Below are positions 26,768 to 34,823 of a stretch of DNA of 64,000 nt, in pieces (within the stretch, counting starts at the first letter, position 1; each line of letters begins with the position of its first letter). The stretch comes from Gulosibacter macacae. Its GTDB lineage: Bacteria; Actinomycetota; Actinomycetes; Actinomycetales; Microbacteriaceae. Where the stretch lies: NCBI RefSeq assembly GCF_003865375.1, contig NZ_RQVS01000004.1:1-64000 (forward strand), read 5' to 3'. The notes beneath the pieces were generated by a model. The model was not told the origin of the DNA and did not search any database. It was given only the letters and a program-made list of their open reading frames with translations. The translations under genes and the position numbers were made by a program.

Positions 26768-28078
26768 CTAGATCGGGAAGCGTTGCGCTTCAGTCGCACG
26801 GCCAGCGAGGTCGAAGCCTTCGACAGTGATGATGGTGTCTGGTGGGAAGGGCTCGTCAAACTGAGCCTCGATTTTGAGTGAACCCGTCGCTGAGCGCCAA
26901 TGAGTGATGGTGTGCGACCCCAACGCGGCGCTCCAGCCAGCGAGCGCGCCGAGCGCATCGCCCGTGATCGCCGTGCTGAGGTCACCGCTGAGTCGCGCGG
27001 CGAGGTCCGCGGGCGGCTCGAAGCTGACGAGCCGCACGGTGCCTTGACCGGCATCCGCTTCGACGTGGAGTTTCCCGTCCGATACTCGCGCCATTGACGT
27101 GTGCTGGTAGCGCGCCCCAAGCGCGTTGAGGCGAGTGCGCGCGACGACGGTCGCGCGCTCGCTCGCGTCGATCGCGATCCAGTTGCGGCCGAGTCGTTCG
27201 GCGACCACCGCAGTGGTGCCCGATCCGCTGAAGGGGTCAATCACGAGGTCGCCGGGGCGAGTGGTCCAGCGCAAGAGGAGTTCGAGCAGACCCTCGGGTT
27301 TCTGCGTCGCGTAGCCGGTGCGCTCAGCCGACACATTGAGCACCGGCCGCACCGAGACGGCTTGCACGCTCGCGCTGGCCGGGTCATCGCCGGGCTCCAC
27401 GAGATTGATCGAGCCTTCGAGCACGTCACGCAGAATCGTGTCGACGTAGTGGCGACCTTCCGCATCCTGTTTCGTGCCGATGAACGGCTTGTCGAGGTAC
27501 TGCCGTTCGAACAACGGCTGGATGCGGAAGGCTGGCGAGCGGCGATACAGCAGGAGGTTGTCGTGTTTACGTGGCACCGAGGCGGTGCGTGACGCTCCCC
27601 CGCTGCGATAGCTCCAGACGAGTTCGTTGACGAAGTTGTCTCGGCCGAGCAGTTCATCGAGCACGAGCCTCACGAGGTGGCTCGCATGCCAATCCAAGTG
27701 CACGCAGATGGCGCCGTCGTCGGCGAGGAGTTCGGTGGCGACGATGAGCCGAGGGATGAGCATCCGCAAATATTCGGCGGTGCCGTCGTCCCAAAAGTCT
27801 TGATACGCGAATTGGTCGAGGACGAGTAGTTCGCCCGTGGCTGAGCGGGTCTGGATGCGGTTGCGGTAGTTCGCGCGCGAATCGAAGGGCGGGTCGAGGT
27901 AGACGAGGCGCGCTCTGCCAGGTTTGAGGCGCAAGAGCGTTGCCAGGTTGTCGGCGGTGATGAGTTGCTTGGCGGTGTCATGCCCCTCGAGGTGCACGCT
28001 GGCGAGGCGCGCCTCATCGGCAATTGTCCGGCCTTCGTCAATGAGGTCGGGCAATTGCCGCAGGAGCGAAGTGGTCAT
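26768..28078 (-). CDS. Site-specific DNA-methyltransferase (beta class, type III Mod-like)
   Basis: The 436-residue protein carries motif IV first (LVYLDPPFDSRANY, about residue 60) and motif I later (VIDPFSGSGTTAVVAERLGR, about 285). That order defines beta-class amino-methyltransferases, and DPPF fits N6-adenine or N4-cytosine modification. Between them lies a target-recognition-like stretch including YATQKPEGLLELLLRW. No restriction subunit, helicase or antirestriction gene is adjacent, so it appears to be an orphan enzyme. It may belong to variable DNA between the glutaminyl cyclase gene and tRNA-Ala. Confidence 0.88.
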   Translation of the reverse strand: MTTSLLRQLPDLIDEGRTIADEARLASVHLEGHDTAKQLITADNLATLLRLKPGRARLVYLDPPFDSRANYRNRIQTRSATGELLVLDQFAYQDFWDDGTAEYLRMLIPRLIVATELLADDGAICVHLDWHASHLVRLVLDELLGRDNFVNELVWSYRSGGASRTASVPRKHDNLLLYRRSPAFRIQPLFERQYLDKPFIGTKQDAEGRHYVDTILRDVLEGSINLVEPGDDPASASVQAVSVRPVLNVSAERTGYATQKPEGLLELLLRWTTRPGDLVIDPFSGSGTTAVVAERLGRNWIAIDASERATVVARTRLNALGARYQHTSMARVSDGKLHVEADAGQGTVRLVSFEPPADLAARLSGDLSTAITGDALGALAGWSAALGSHTITHWRSATGSLKIEAQFDEPFPPDTIITVEGFDLAGRATEAQRFPI

Positions 28079-28095
28079 CCCGCTATTGTCGCAAG

Positions 28096-28560
28096 CTATC
28101 GCGGCGTCGGCGCCGCTTCATAGGTCACCCAGGTGGTCTTCGTCGCGACGTCGTCATAGAGCACCTGTGCCTGCGCATTGTCATCGGCCGTGATCCACTG
28201 CACGCCGTCGTAACCCTCATCGGCCGCCAGCTCAGTGAGGCGGCGGATGAGCGCACGGCCCACGCCGCGGCCGCGCGCTGCAGGCACCGTGAACAGGTCG
28301 TCGAGGAAGAGTCCGGTGGTGCCCGTGTAGAGCGAGGGCACCGGACGGATGTGCGCGAGGCCGAGGATCTCGCCGCCCGATTCGGCGACGAGCGCGCTGG
28401 ACTCGTGGGTCGGGTCGAGGAGCCACTGCCAGGCAGTGGTGACCGCGTCTTCATTGGGCTCGAGTTGGTAGAACTCGCGATAGGCGCGATAGAGCTCGCG
28501 CCACTGCGGCTCGTCGGCCGGGGTGAGATCGCGGATGACCGGGGTGAGTTTGGTGTTCAT
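28096..28560 (-). CDS. GNAT-family N-acetyltransferase
   Basis: The 154-residue protein shows the acetyl-CoA-binding motif A, DDLFTVPAARGRGVGRALIRRL, and the N-terminal IRDLTPADEPQWRELYRAY of the GNAT fold. The ATG at 28560 has an AGGAAAG ribosome site; the longer open frame to 28704 is unlikely to be translated. It follows the methyltransferase gene's upstream end with a 17-bp gap. The substrate is unknown. Confidence 0.9.
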   Translation of the reverse strand: MNTKLTPVIRDLTPADEPQWRELYRAYREFYQLEPNEDAVTTAWQWLLDPTHESSALVAESGGEILGLAHIRPVPSLYTGTTGLFLDDLFTVPAARGRGVGRALIRRLTELAADEGYDGVQWITADDNAQAQVLYDDVATKTTWVTYEAAPTPR

Positions 28561-28678
28561 GGAGCTTTCCTGAGTCACATCGTTGGAAATCAGTGGCACC
28601 GCAGGGGCGGTACTCCCGAACTTAAATGAACGGAAGTCATAAATGACTGTGAGTTGCAATGACCGTGCGTTGCCGACA

Positions 28679-28719
28679 CAGCCGAACTGCAGGGTGGCGC
28701 GCACCCTGCAGTTCGGCTG
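28679..28719. terminator. Perfect 18-bp inverted repeat
   Basis: Arms at 28679-28696 and 28702-28719 (CAGCCGAACTGCAGGGTG and its exact complement) enclose a GCGCG loop. It lies just past the 3' end of the LPXTG remnant and upstream of the GNAT gene. There is no T-run; a strong structural terminator or a mobile-element end are both possible. Confidence 0.6.
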
Positions 28720-28728
28720 ATTCCGTCG

Positions 28729-29289
28729 CTACTTGGCCATGCGGCGTCGAACGAGAACCCCCGCACCGGCGAGCACGAGCAGCGCTCCGGCGAGCAGTAG
28801 TCCGCCGTTAAACGTCGTGCCGGTGCCGGGCAGGTTGCCGGTCGGTGACTTCGGCGGCGCGGTCGACGGCGTCGGCGTGCCCGGGGTGGTCGGCGTGGTC
28901 GGCGTGCTCGGCACCTTGACCGTGATCACCGCATCCGCCTCATTCGAGACCGCGGGCACGCCACTCGGAGTCGAGCCCGTCGCAACCGCCACGTTCGTCA
29001 CCGTGCCAGCTGCCGCATCCGCGTCAGTGACGGTGTACTCGGCGCTCGTGCACGTCGTGGCGGCACCTGGCGCGAGCTCAGTTGCGTCGCAGGTAACGGC
29101 CACGTTCGCCGTTGCGAGCATCTCGTCGACGATCACCAGCTCGCGGATCGTCACATCGCCGGTGTTCGTCACGACGAACTCGTAGCGCACCTTGTCGCCC
29201 GGCAGATAGGAGTCACGCAGGTCGATGACCGACTTCTCGAGCTTCAGTTCGACGAGCAATGAGAAATGCCCCGCAAAGATGCGGGGCAT
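28729..29289 (-). pseudogene. 3' remnant of an LPXTG-anchored surface protein
   Basis: The 186-codon frame encodes one DUF11-like beta-sandwich repeat (YLPGDKVRYEFVVTNTGDVTI and NVAVATGSTPSGVPAVSNEAD), a Pro/Thr spacer, the sortase signal LPGTG, a TM helix and an RRRMAK tail. There is no signal peptide, and the first dozen codons are read from the terminator of tRNA-Ala, so the 5' part of a larger adhesin-like gene is missing. It abuts the 3' side of the tRNA, a classical integration and rearrangement site. It is probably not expressed as a surface protein. Confidence 0.6.
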
Positions 29290-29291
29290 TT
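29264..29291. terminator. Terminator of tRNA-Ala
   Basis: Arms AAATGCCCCGC (29264-29274) and GCGGGGCATTT (29281-29291) are a perfect hairpin 20 bp past the tRNA 3' end, with flanking T/A tracts on either strand. Confidence 0.85.
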
Positions 29292-29310
29292 CTTCAAACT
29301 ATTCGGGTTT

Positions 29311-29386
29311 TGGTGGAGCTAAGGGGATTCGAACCCCTGACCTTTTCATTGCGAACGAAACGCGCTACCAACTGCGCCATAGCCCC
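29311..29386 (-). tRNA. tRNA-Ala (anticodon CGC)
   Basis: A full cloverleaf can be folded on the minus strand: acceptor GGGGCTA with TAGCTCC, D-arm GCGCAGTTGGTAGCGC, anticodon loop TTCGCAA and T-arm with GGTTCGAATCC. The G3:U70 wobble pair that specifies alanine is present. The CCA end is encoded at 29311-29313. Anticodon CGC reads GCG codons. Confidence 0.95.
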
Positions 29387-29467
29387 GAAGACAAGAGACA
29401 ACAATAGCACTGGCGCGAATCTCGACAAAATTTGTCGAGCATCCGAGTGCGGCGATTCGCCACCAAG

Positions 29468-30382
29468 CTATCCAGCGGGTGTCGTCTCGGGGCCGGTCGG
29501 CTGCGGACCGTTCGTCGGCTGCGGGCCCGGGTCGACCACGGTCGGCTGAGGCTGGGGCTCCGCCGGCGGCTGTGTGGCCGGAGGCTGCGTCTCGGCCGGC
29601 GCCGTCGTCTCCGGCGGTGCGGTCGTTGCGGGCGGCGCCGTCGTCGGGTCCGGCGGAATGTACGACGTGCGGTACTGCATGTCTTCACTGCGCGCCTTCG
29701 CGAGCGCGTTACCGAGCGTCACTACATCGCCGCAGAGCAGGTCGATTTGTTCCATCGAGCGGTGCGAGCGCAGTGACTCCTGCGCGGTGTACACCTCGTC
29801 GTCGGTGTCCCAATTCGAATACGCCCACTCCTGCATGAGCGGATCAACGTTGTCCGCAAGGGCGAGCGAGTACTTATCGACGAAGATGCTGCGCGCCTCT
29901 TCGACGAGCTTCTCAACGAGCCCCGCATCGTTCTTCGATGCCGACTCGGCGATTTCGTCGAGCTTGTTCTTCATCTCGTCGCGCTGCGGCTCGGGCACGA
30001 ACGACGACGACATGGCGTAGCAACCAATGAGGCCATCGGCACCCGCTTGCGCCGCGATGACCTCGGGCGTGATGACGGTCCAGGTCGCCTCGGGCGAGTT
30101 CTCCAACGCCTCAATTCGTGCACGCTGCGCGGCGCCGAGATACGAGATGAGCGCGGGCAAGAGGAGCCCCACGATCAACAGGATGCTCAGAGCTGAGATC
30201 CACTGCACCCGGTGCGCGTTCGACGCCCCTCGCCACTTGGCAATGAACCCGCCTTCGCGCATCCGTGCATTCGTGGCGCCGAGTCGGGCAGTTTCGCGAC
30301 CCTCGTCCGAAAACTCCCCAGGATCAACGGCAATGGGCTCAGCATCGGTGCTGTCGAACGGGTCGACCTTCGATGTCGCCAT
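29468..30382 (-). CDS. Hypothetical membrane-anchored protein with Pro/Thr-rich tail
   Basis: The 304-residue protein has an acidic cytoplasmic N-terminus (about 60 residues), a single TM helix (WISALSILLIVGLLLPALI, about 61-80), an external helical domain with four Cys-poor segments, and a 55-residue tail built from TTAPPETTAPAETQPPATQ-like repeats. I do not recognise a family. It probably sits in the membrane with the tail crossing or resting in the cell wall. It is 72 bp downstream of another envelope protein gene on the same strand. Confidence 0.7.
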   Translation of the reverse strand: MATSKVDPFDSTDAEPIAVDPGEFSDEGRETARLGATNARMREGGFIAKWRGASNAHRVQWISALSILLIVGLLLPALISYLGAAQRARIEALENSPEATWTVITPEVIAAQAGADGLIGCYAMSSSFVPEPQRDEMKNKLDEIAESASKNDAGLVEKLVEEARSIFVDKYSLALADNVDPLMQEWAYSNWDTDDEVYTAQESLRSHRSMEQIDLLCGDVVTLGNALAKARSEDMQYRTSYIPPDPTTAPPATTAPPETTAPAETQPPATQPPAEPQPQPTVVDPGPQPTNGPQPTGPETTPAG

Positions 30383-30454
30383 GTGTGTTGCTCCAGGGTC
30401 GTCAAGCGGATGAGATCACCATGTTAGGCGAGAACTCAGGCGTGTCGCAGGTAG

Positions 30455-31786
30455 TTAGCTCGCGCGGCGGCGACGTAGGACGGCGTCCAAGTCGGCACAG
30501 TCACCGGATGCACCGAGCTCGTCCGCGAGCGCACCCACGTCACCCATGCGATCCCACTCACCAGCGCCCACGGTGATGGCTTCGATGCGACTCGCTCCCG
30601 CCTCAGCACGCGCCGGGCCACCGAAGCCTGCGCCCTCTGCTTCGCGGTGCATCGCCCGCAACGCCTCAGCCGACTTCTCGGCCTCTTCGCGCAGGAGCGC
30701 GGCAAGGTCGCGATCGACCTGGTCTTCGCGGCCCGGGCGGTCCGGATCGGTCGGCGTCGGCGGTTCAAGCTCATCGGCGGTCGCGCGCTGCAAGTAGAGG
30801 GGTGCCGGAACCGGAACGGGCGTCCACGAGTTGGTGTCGGCCGCGGCGGGCGAGGCCCTCGGTTCGATGTCATGCACAACGAATGCGGCGCGCTCGACCA
30901 CCGGAGTGATCGCAACCTCGGCCACCGATTCGGCCTGCGGCGTCGAGACCGTCGCGGCCGCGACCTTATTAATGCGCTGCAGCATCCAGAGCGCGCCGCC
31001 GAAGGCAAGCACACCGACCACACCGCAGGCGATCGCGAGCCCGAGCACCATGCCGGTCGCGAGGCCAGCGCCGGTGACCACCATGAGCACGGCACCGAGT
31101 AGCCCGACGATGGTCGAGGCGAGGCGGCCGCGACGGCGGCGCGCCGCCGCTTCGCGTGCAAGGCTGCCTGCGGGACGAATGACCTCACCGGTGATGCGGC
31201 GATGCACCGCGCGCTCGGCGCCCGAGGCGCCGTTTGCCCAGCGCTCCTGCGCGCTCGAGGCGAGACCTGCAGCCCGAGCTTCAAGCTCTTCGGCCTGCTG
31301 GGCTGCCGCCCGCGCTCGCGCTGCCGCTTCCCGTCGTGCCTGTGCATCGGTCATTGCCGCCTCCGCCGCCTCTCGTTCTGCCGTCAATTGCGCCGTGCGC
31401 AGCTGGGCTGCCAGCCGCCAAGTTTCTTCGCGAAGTTCCTGTTCCTGGAGTTCCTGAGCCGCGCGCTCCTGTGCCGCGAGCGCTTCCCGTTCGCGCCGAG
31501 CAGCTTCGAGGCGGGCTTGTTCTCGCTGCGAGGCCACCTCGAGCTTCTCGGCGCGACGCAATTCGCGCTGTCGCGCGCGCACGGTGCGGGCCTTCGCTTC
31601 GAGCTCGACGATCTCGGGCTGGTCGGCGGTGGCCGCCATCGCGCGGATGGTTTGCTGCAGGCGAATCGCATTGCGCTGCAGCTGTCGCTCATTGTGTTCG
31701 CGCACCCAGCCGGGCACAAGGAGACCGACCCAGAGCAACGCAATCAGCGCGAGCGCGATCCCGCTGGTGCCTCCGAACTCCTGCAT
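30455..31786 (-). CDS. Conserved membrane protein with long coiled coil (Rv0996-like position)
   Basis: The 443-residue protein has an N-terminal TM helix (GIALALIALLWVGLLVPGWV), a Glu/Arg/Ala-rich coiled coil of about 150 residues, two further TM helices near 225-275 (STIVGLLGAVLMVVTGAGL and MVLGLAIACGVVGVLAF), and a disordered cytoplasmic tail. In mycobacteria a conserved TM protein (Rv0996) follows rimJ and galU in the same order as here, so this is probably its counterpart. That equivalence rests on gene order and topology. The function is unknown. Confidence 0.75.
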   Translation of the reverse strand: MQEFGGTSGIALALIALLWVGLLVPGWVREHNERQLQRNAIRLQQTIRAMAATADQPEIVELEAKARTVRARQRELRRAEKLEVASQREQARLEAARREREALAAQERAAQELQEQELREETWRLAAQLRTAQLTAEREAAEAAMTDAQARREAAARARAAAQQAEELEARAAGLASSAQERWANGASGAERAVHRRITGEVIRPAGSLAREAAARRRRGRLASTIVGLLGAVLMVVTGAGLATGMVLGLAIACGVVGVLAFGGALWMLQRINKVAAATVSTPQAESVAEVAITPVVERAAFVVHDIEPRASPAAADTNSWTPVPVPAPLYLQRATADELEPPTPTDPDRPGREDQVDRDLAALLREEAEKSAEALRAMHREAEGAGFGGPARAEAGASRIEAITVGAGEWDRMGDVGALADELGASGDCADLDAVLRRRRAS

Positions 31787-31876
31787 GCATCAAAGTTAGG
31801 AGCCAATGTGACGAATGTGACGCATTGTGACTGGTGTGTCTGCGCTAGCACAGGCCTACGACAGGTTGGTGGCGCG

Positions 31877-31977
31877 CTTCGAGAACCTCAGCGCACGGCT
31901 GGGGCTGGACCTCAGCGCACTGCTGGGCTGAACCTCAGCGCACTGCTGGGGCGAACCTCAGGGCACGATGCCTCAGC
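31877..31977. repeat. Dispersed palindromic repeat, tandem array
   Basis: It starts with CTTCGAGAACCTCAGCGCAC and continues with ACCTCAGCGCAC units at a period of about 23-24 bp (four to five copies, separated by GGCTGGGG or TGCTGGG). It ends in CCTCAGCGCC, which contains the stop codon of the acetyltransferase gene on the minus strand. The gap 31787-31972 holds no gene. Confidence 0.75.
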
Positions 31978-32605
31978 GCCGGCCGGGGTGCGTGGGGACC
32001 GACGGGTCGACCCGCCCCTCGCGCCACCGCGCGAGCACGCCTCCCGGCACCTCTTCGCGCACGAGCGCAAAGCAATAGTGGTCGCGCCAATCGCCATCAA
32101 TGTGGATGTACCGCAGCCGCTCCCCCTCGTAGCGGAAGCCGAGCTTCTCAACCACGCGCAGCGAGGCGGCGTTTTCTGGCCGGATGCAGATCTCCATCCG
32201 GTGCAAGCCGAGCATCCCGAAGCAGTAGTCGGTTGCGAGTGCCACCGCAGTTGGCGTGAAGCCGCGCCCGGCCACCGATTGCGCCACCCAGTAGCCGAGC
32301 GTGGCCGACGACACGGCACCGTGCTGGATGCCCGAGACCGTGAGCTGCCCCACGATCGCATCCCGAGTGGTCAGCACAAACGGCATCGTTTCGCCGGCCT
32401 GCGATTGCTCGACGAGTGCCTTGATCGTGCCGCGCACATCCCAGCGCCCAGTGCCGCCCGGGAGCGTCGCTTCCCAGGGCTGCAACCACGCGCGGTGCTC
32501 AAGCAAGACCCGCTCAAGTTCCCGCGCATCGCGCGGACGCACCTGGCGCATCACCAGGTCGCCGTCGACGAGCGTCGGCGTGAACGGGGCCGAGAGTAAG
32601 TTCAC
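31973..32605 (-). CDS. RimJ/RimL-type GNAT acetyltransferase
   Basis: The 210-residue protein has the typical RimJ layout: VMRQVRPRDARELERVLLEHRAWL at the start, the acetyl-CoA motif around GYWVAQSVAGRGFTPTAVALA, and MEICIRPENAASLRVVEKLGF. Members acetylate ribosomal-protein N-termini or small molecules. It overlaps the galU stop by four bases (ATGA), so the genes are co-translated, and the galU-rimJ order is conserved in actinobacteria. The stop codon lies inside a palindromic repeat. Confidence 0.88.
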   Translation of the reverse strand: MNLLSAPFTPTLVDGDLVMRQVRPRDARELERVLLEHRAWLQPWEATLPGGTGRWDVRGTIKALVEQSQAGETMPFVLTTRDAIVGQLTVSGIQHGAVSSATLGYWVAQSVAGRGFTPTAVALATDYCFGMLGLHRMEICIRPENAASLRVVEKLGFRYEGERLRYIHIDGDWRDHYCFALVREEVPGGVLARWREGRVDPSVPTHPGRR

Positions 32606-33549
32606 GCGCCCGCATCCGGTTCGGGTTCGCGACCCAGCGCCGCCGCCTCATCGCGCAACCAGGCGCGAATCTCGGCACCAATCTCAGGATGCTTCGCCGC
32701 CAATTCGATGTTCGCTTTGAGGTAATCGACCTTATTACCCGTGTCATAGCGACGCTCGTTCAGGGTGAGCGCGACGACGCCGCCATAGCGCTCGGGGTTC
32801 GCGGCCAGTTCCTGCAGTGCATCGGTGAGCTGGATTTCCCCGCCTCGACCGGGTTCGGTGCGCGCGAGCACTTCGAACACCTCGGGACGAAGCACGTAAC
32901 GCCCCACAATTGCGAGGTTCGACGGCGCATCCGCGGGTGCGGGCTTCTCGACAAGATTCGAGACCCAGACCGCCGGGTGGCCGTCGTGGTCAACCGTCGC
33001 CGGCTCGCCGTCTCGCAGGCAGGGCGCGACGACGCCATACGAAGAGGTCTGCTCCATCGGCACTTCCTGCACCGCAACGACGCTCGCGCCGGTGCGCAGG
33101 TGCACGTCGATCATTTCCTTCATGAACGCGCCGCCACCAATGATGATGTCGTCACCGAGGAGCACACCGAATGCCTCGTTCCCCACGTGCTGACGGGCGC
33201 GCAACACGGCGTGGCCGAGGCCGAGCGGTGCTCCCTGACGCAGATAGTGCACATCGGCAAGGTTCTGCGCGAAACGCACCGCGTCGAGCTTCGCCTCATC
33301 GCCACGAGCGTCGAGCGTTTCTTCAAGTTCGGCAACGCGGTCGAAGTGGTTTTCGAGCGGCGTCTTATTGCGGCCGGTCACCATGAGCACATCGTCGAGT
33401 CCGGCGGCAACGGCTTCTTCCACCACGTACTGAATGGCCGGACGATCGACCACCGGCAGCATTTCCTTCGGAATCGCCTTCGTGGCCGGCAAGAACCGGG
33501 TTCCGAGTCCCGCCGCGGGGATGACTGCCTTCGTTACGCGGTTCACCAT
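32602..33549 (-). CDS. galU: UTP-glucose-1-phosphate uridylyltransferase GalU
   Basis: The 315-residue enzyme makes UDP-glucose from UTP and glucose-1-phosphate. The nucleotide-binding signature AAGLGTRFLPATKAIPKEMLPV is at the N-terminus, followed by QYVVEEAVAAG, VLLGDDIIIGG and LVEKP. The length is normal for bacterial GalU. It is divergent from the 5-formyl-THF cyclo-ligase gene over a 49-bp gap and coupled to the following acetyltransferase. Confidence 0.96.
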   Translation of the reverse strand: MVNRVTKAVIPAAGLGTRFLPATKAIPKEMLPVVDRPAIQYVVEEAVAAGLDDVLMVTGRNKTPLENHFDRVAELEETLDARGDEAKLDAVRFAQNLADVHYLRQGAPLGLGHAVLRARQHVGNEAFGVLLGDDIIIGGGAFMKEMIDVHLRTGASVVAVQEVPMEQTSSYGVVAPCLRDGEPATVDHDGHPAVWVSNLVEKPAPADAPSNLAIVGRYVLRPEVFEVLARTEPGRGGEIQLTDALQELAANPERYGGVVALTLNERRYDTGNKVDYLKANIELAAKHPEIGAEIRAWLRDEAAALGREPEPDAGA

Positions 33550-33598
33550 GGGTGCATGCTACCCGCGGGAGTTCGCGTGTGCCGCCTAGGCTGGCCGC

Positions 33599-34204
33599 AT
33601 GAATGCCGAACAGCGCGATGCCGAACTCATTGCTGAGAAACAAGCGCTCCGCACCGGGGTGCGGGCACGTCGCCGCGCCCGGCCGCAAGCCCAACGCGAA
33701 CTCGTCGCCGAAGCGGTCGCCCAGCAATTGCGACGGCTGGTCGAAGAGCTGGATGCGCGCACCGTCGCCTGCTTCCTTTCGACCGAACTCGAACCGAGCA
33801 CCCGCCCGTTCCTCGCCTGGGCGCGTGACGCTGGCGTGCGGGTGATCCTGCCGGTGGCCCGCGAAGACGGTCTGCTCGACTGGATCGTTGACACCGGCGA
33901 GGAGCGCATGCATCCGCGCCTGCGCATCCCCGAGCCGGTTGGCGAGCCGCTCAGCCCGATTGAACTCGATGAGGTCGACCTCATCGTGCTGCCCGCAGCC
34001 CTTGCCGGTCGCGATGGCTCACGGCTCGGTTGGGGTGGCGGCTACTACGACCGGATGCTCGGGTCGATGACCGATCCGCCGCCTGCCTATGCGCTCGTGC
34101 ATCAGGATGAATTACTCGAGCAGGTGCCCACCCAGCCGCACGATATGCACGTCGATGGCGTGGTCACGGAAGAACAAACGATTAAATGTACTCGTAAAAA
34201 CTGA
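33599..34204 (+). CDS. 5-formyltetrahydrofolate cyclo-ligase
   Basis: The 201-residue enzyme returns 5-formyl-THF to the folate pool as 5,10-methenyl-THF with ATP. The family signature GRDGSRLGWGGGYYDRML is near residue 140, and the RxxxRRARPQAQRE N-terminal helix is present. The last codons (EEQTIKCTRKN) are AT-rich and unlike the rest of the gene. It is divergent from galU and upstream of mscL, the gene order seen in other actinobacteria. Confidence 0.93.
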   Translation: MNAEQRDAELIAEKQALRTGVRARRRARPQAQRELVAEAVAQQLRRLVEELDARTVACFLSTELEPSTRPFLAWARDAGVRVILPVAREDGLLDWIVDTGEERMHPRLRIPEPVGEPLSPIELDEVDLIVLPAALAGRDGSRLGWGGGYYDRMLGSMTDPPPAYALVHQDELLEQVPTQPHDMHVDGVVTEEQTIKCTRKN

Positions 34205-34328
34205 AAAATAGTTTCAAAAAGACCATGCATCTGCGTACACTCTGTTGTTGCCAATCCGGCAATACAACGTATGTAGCGGACTGCGCCGATCGCGCGCCGC
34301 GTTTTGTTCTCGTAAGAGGAGGGGCCAC

Positions 34329-34724
34329 ATGCAGGGCTTCAAGGAATTCATCATGCGCGGTAACGTCATCGAGCTGGCCGTTGCGGTCATCATCGGTGGC
34401 GCATTCACCGCAATCGTCAACTCGCTTGTCGAGGGCATCTTCAACCCGATCATTGCCGCTGTCTTCAACAGCGACGACATTGCGAGCGCCGTGTGGAACA
34501 TCGGCCCCGTCGCCCTCGGCGTCGGCGCCGTGATCGCTGCGATCATCCAGTTCCTGCTCATCGCACTCGTCGTGTACTTCGCGATCATCCTGCCGATGAA
34601 CAAGCTCAACGAGCAGATGTACATCCGCAAGCACGGCCACAAGCCGGTTGAGGAAGAGGCTGCCGCCAGCGAGACCGATCTCCTCACCGAGATCCGCGAC
34701 CTGCTCGCTGCCAACAAGCGGTAG
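34329..34724 (+). CDS. mscL: Large-conductance mechanosensitive channel MscL
   Basis: The 131-residue protein forms the pentameric emergency channel opened by membrane tension. The N-terminal amphipathic MQGFKEFIMRGNVIELAVAVIIGGAFTAIV contains TM1, TM2 is FLLIALVVYFAIILPMNKL, and the charged C-terminal helix ends in EIRDLLAANKR. The ATG at 34329 has a strong GAGGAGG site; the upstream in-frame ATG at 34245 gives non-homologous sequence. The 124-bp leader is AT-rich near 34180-34225. Confidence 0.97.
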   Translation: MQGFKEFIMRGNVIELAVAVIIGGAFTAIVNSLVEGIFNPIIAAVFNSDDIASAVWNIGPVALGVGAVIAAIIQFLLIALVVYFAIILPMNKLNEQMYIRKHGHKPVEEEAAASETDLLTEIRDLLAANKR

Positions 34725-34766
34725 TCACGCCGTAACCGCCGCCGGCACGCGCCGGTAGAGCGCAAT

Positions 34767-34799
34767 GAACGCCCCCGACCAACGAGGTCGGGGGCGTTC
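34767..34799. terminator. Bidirectional terminator
   Basis: A perfect hairpin with GAACGCCCCCGACC (34767-34780) and its complement (34786-34799) lies between the convergent mscL and MFS genes. A short T-rich stretch follows on the plus strand. Confidence 0.88.
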
Positions 34800-34823
34800 T
34801 GCATTTCCCGCAAGGCGCGGCTA

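Noticed and set aside
34160-34230. AT-rich patch between 5-FCL and mscL as a transferred segment or origin
   Set aside because: It is under 100 bp, has no DnaA boxes or mobile-element ends, and fits a strong promoter region for mscL.
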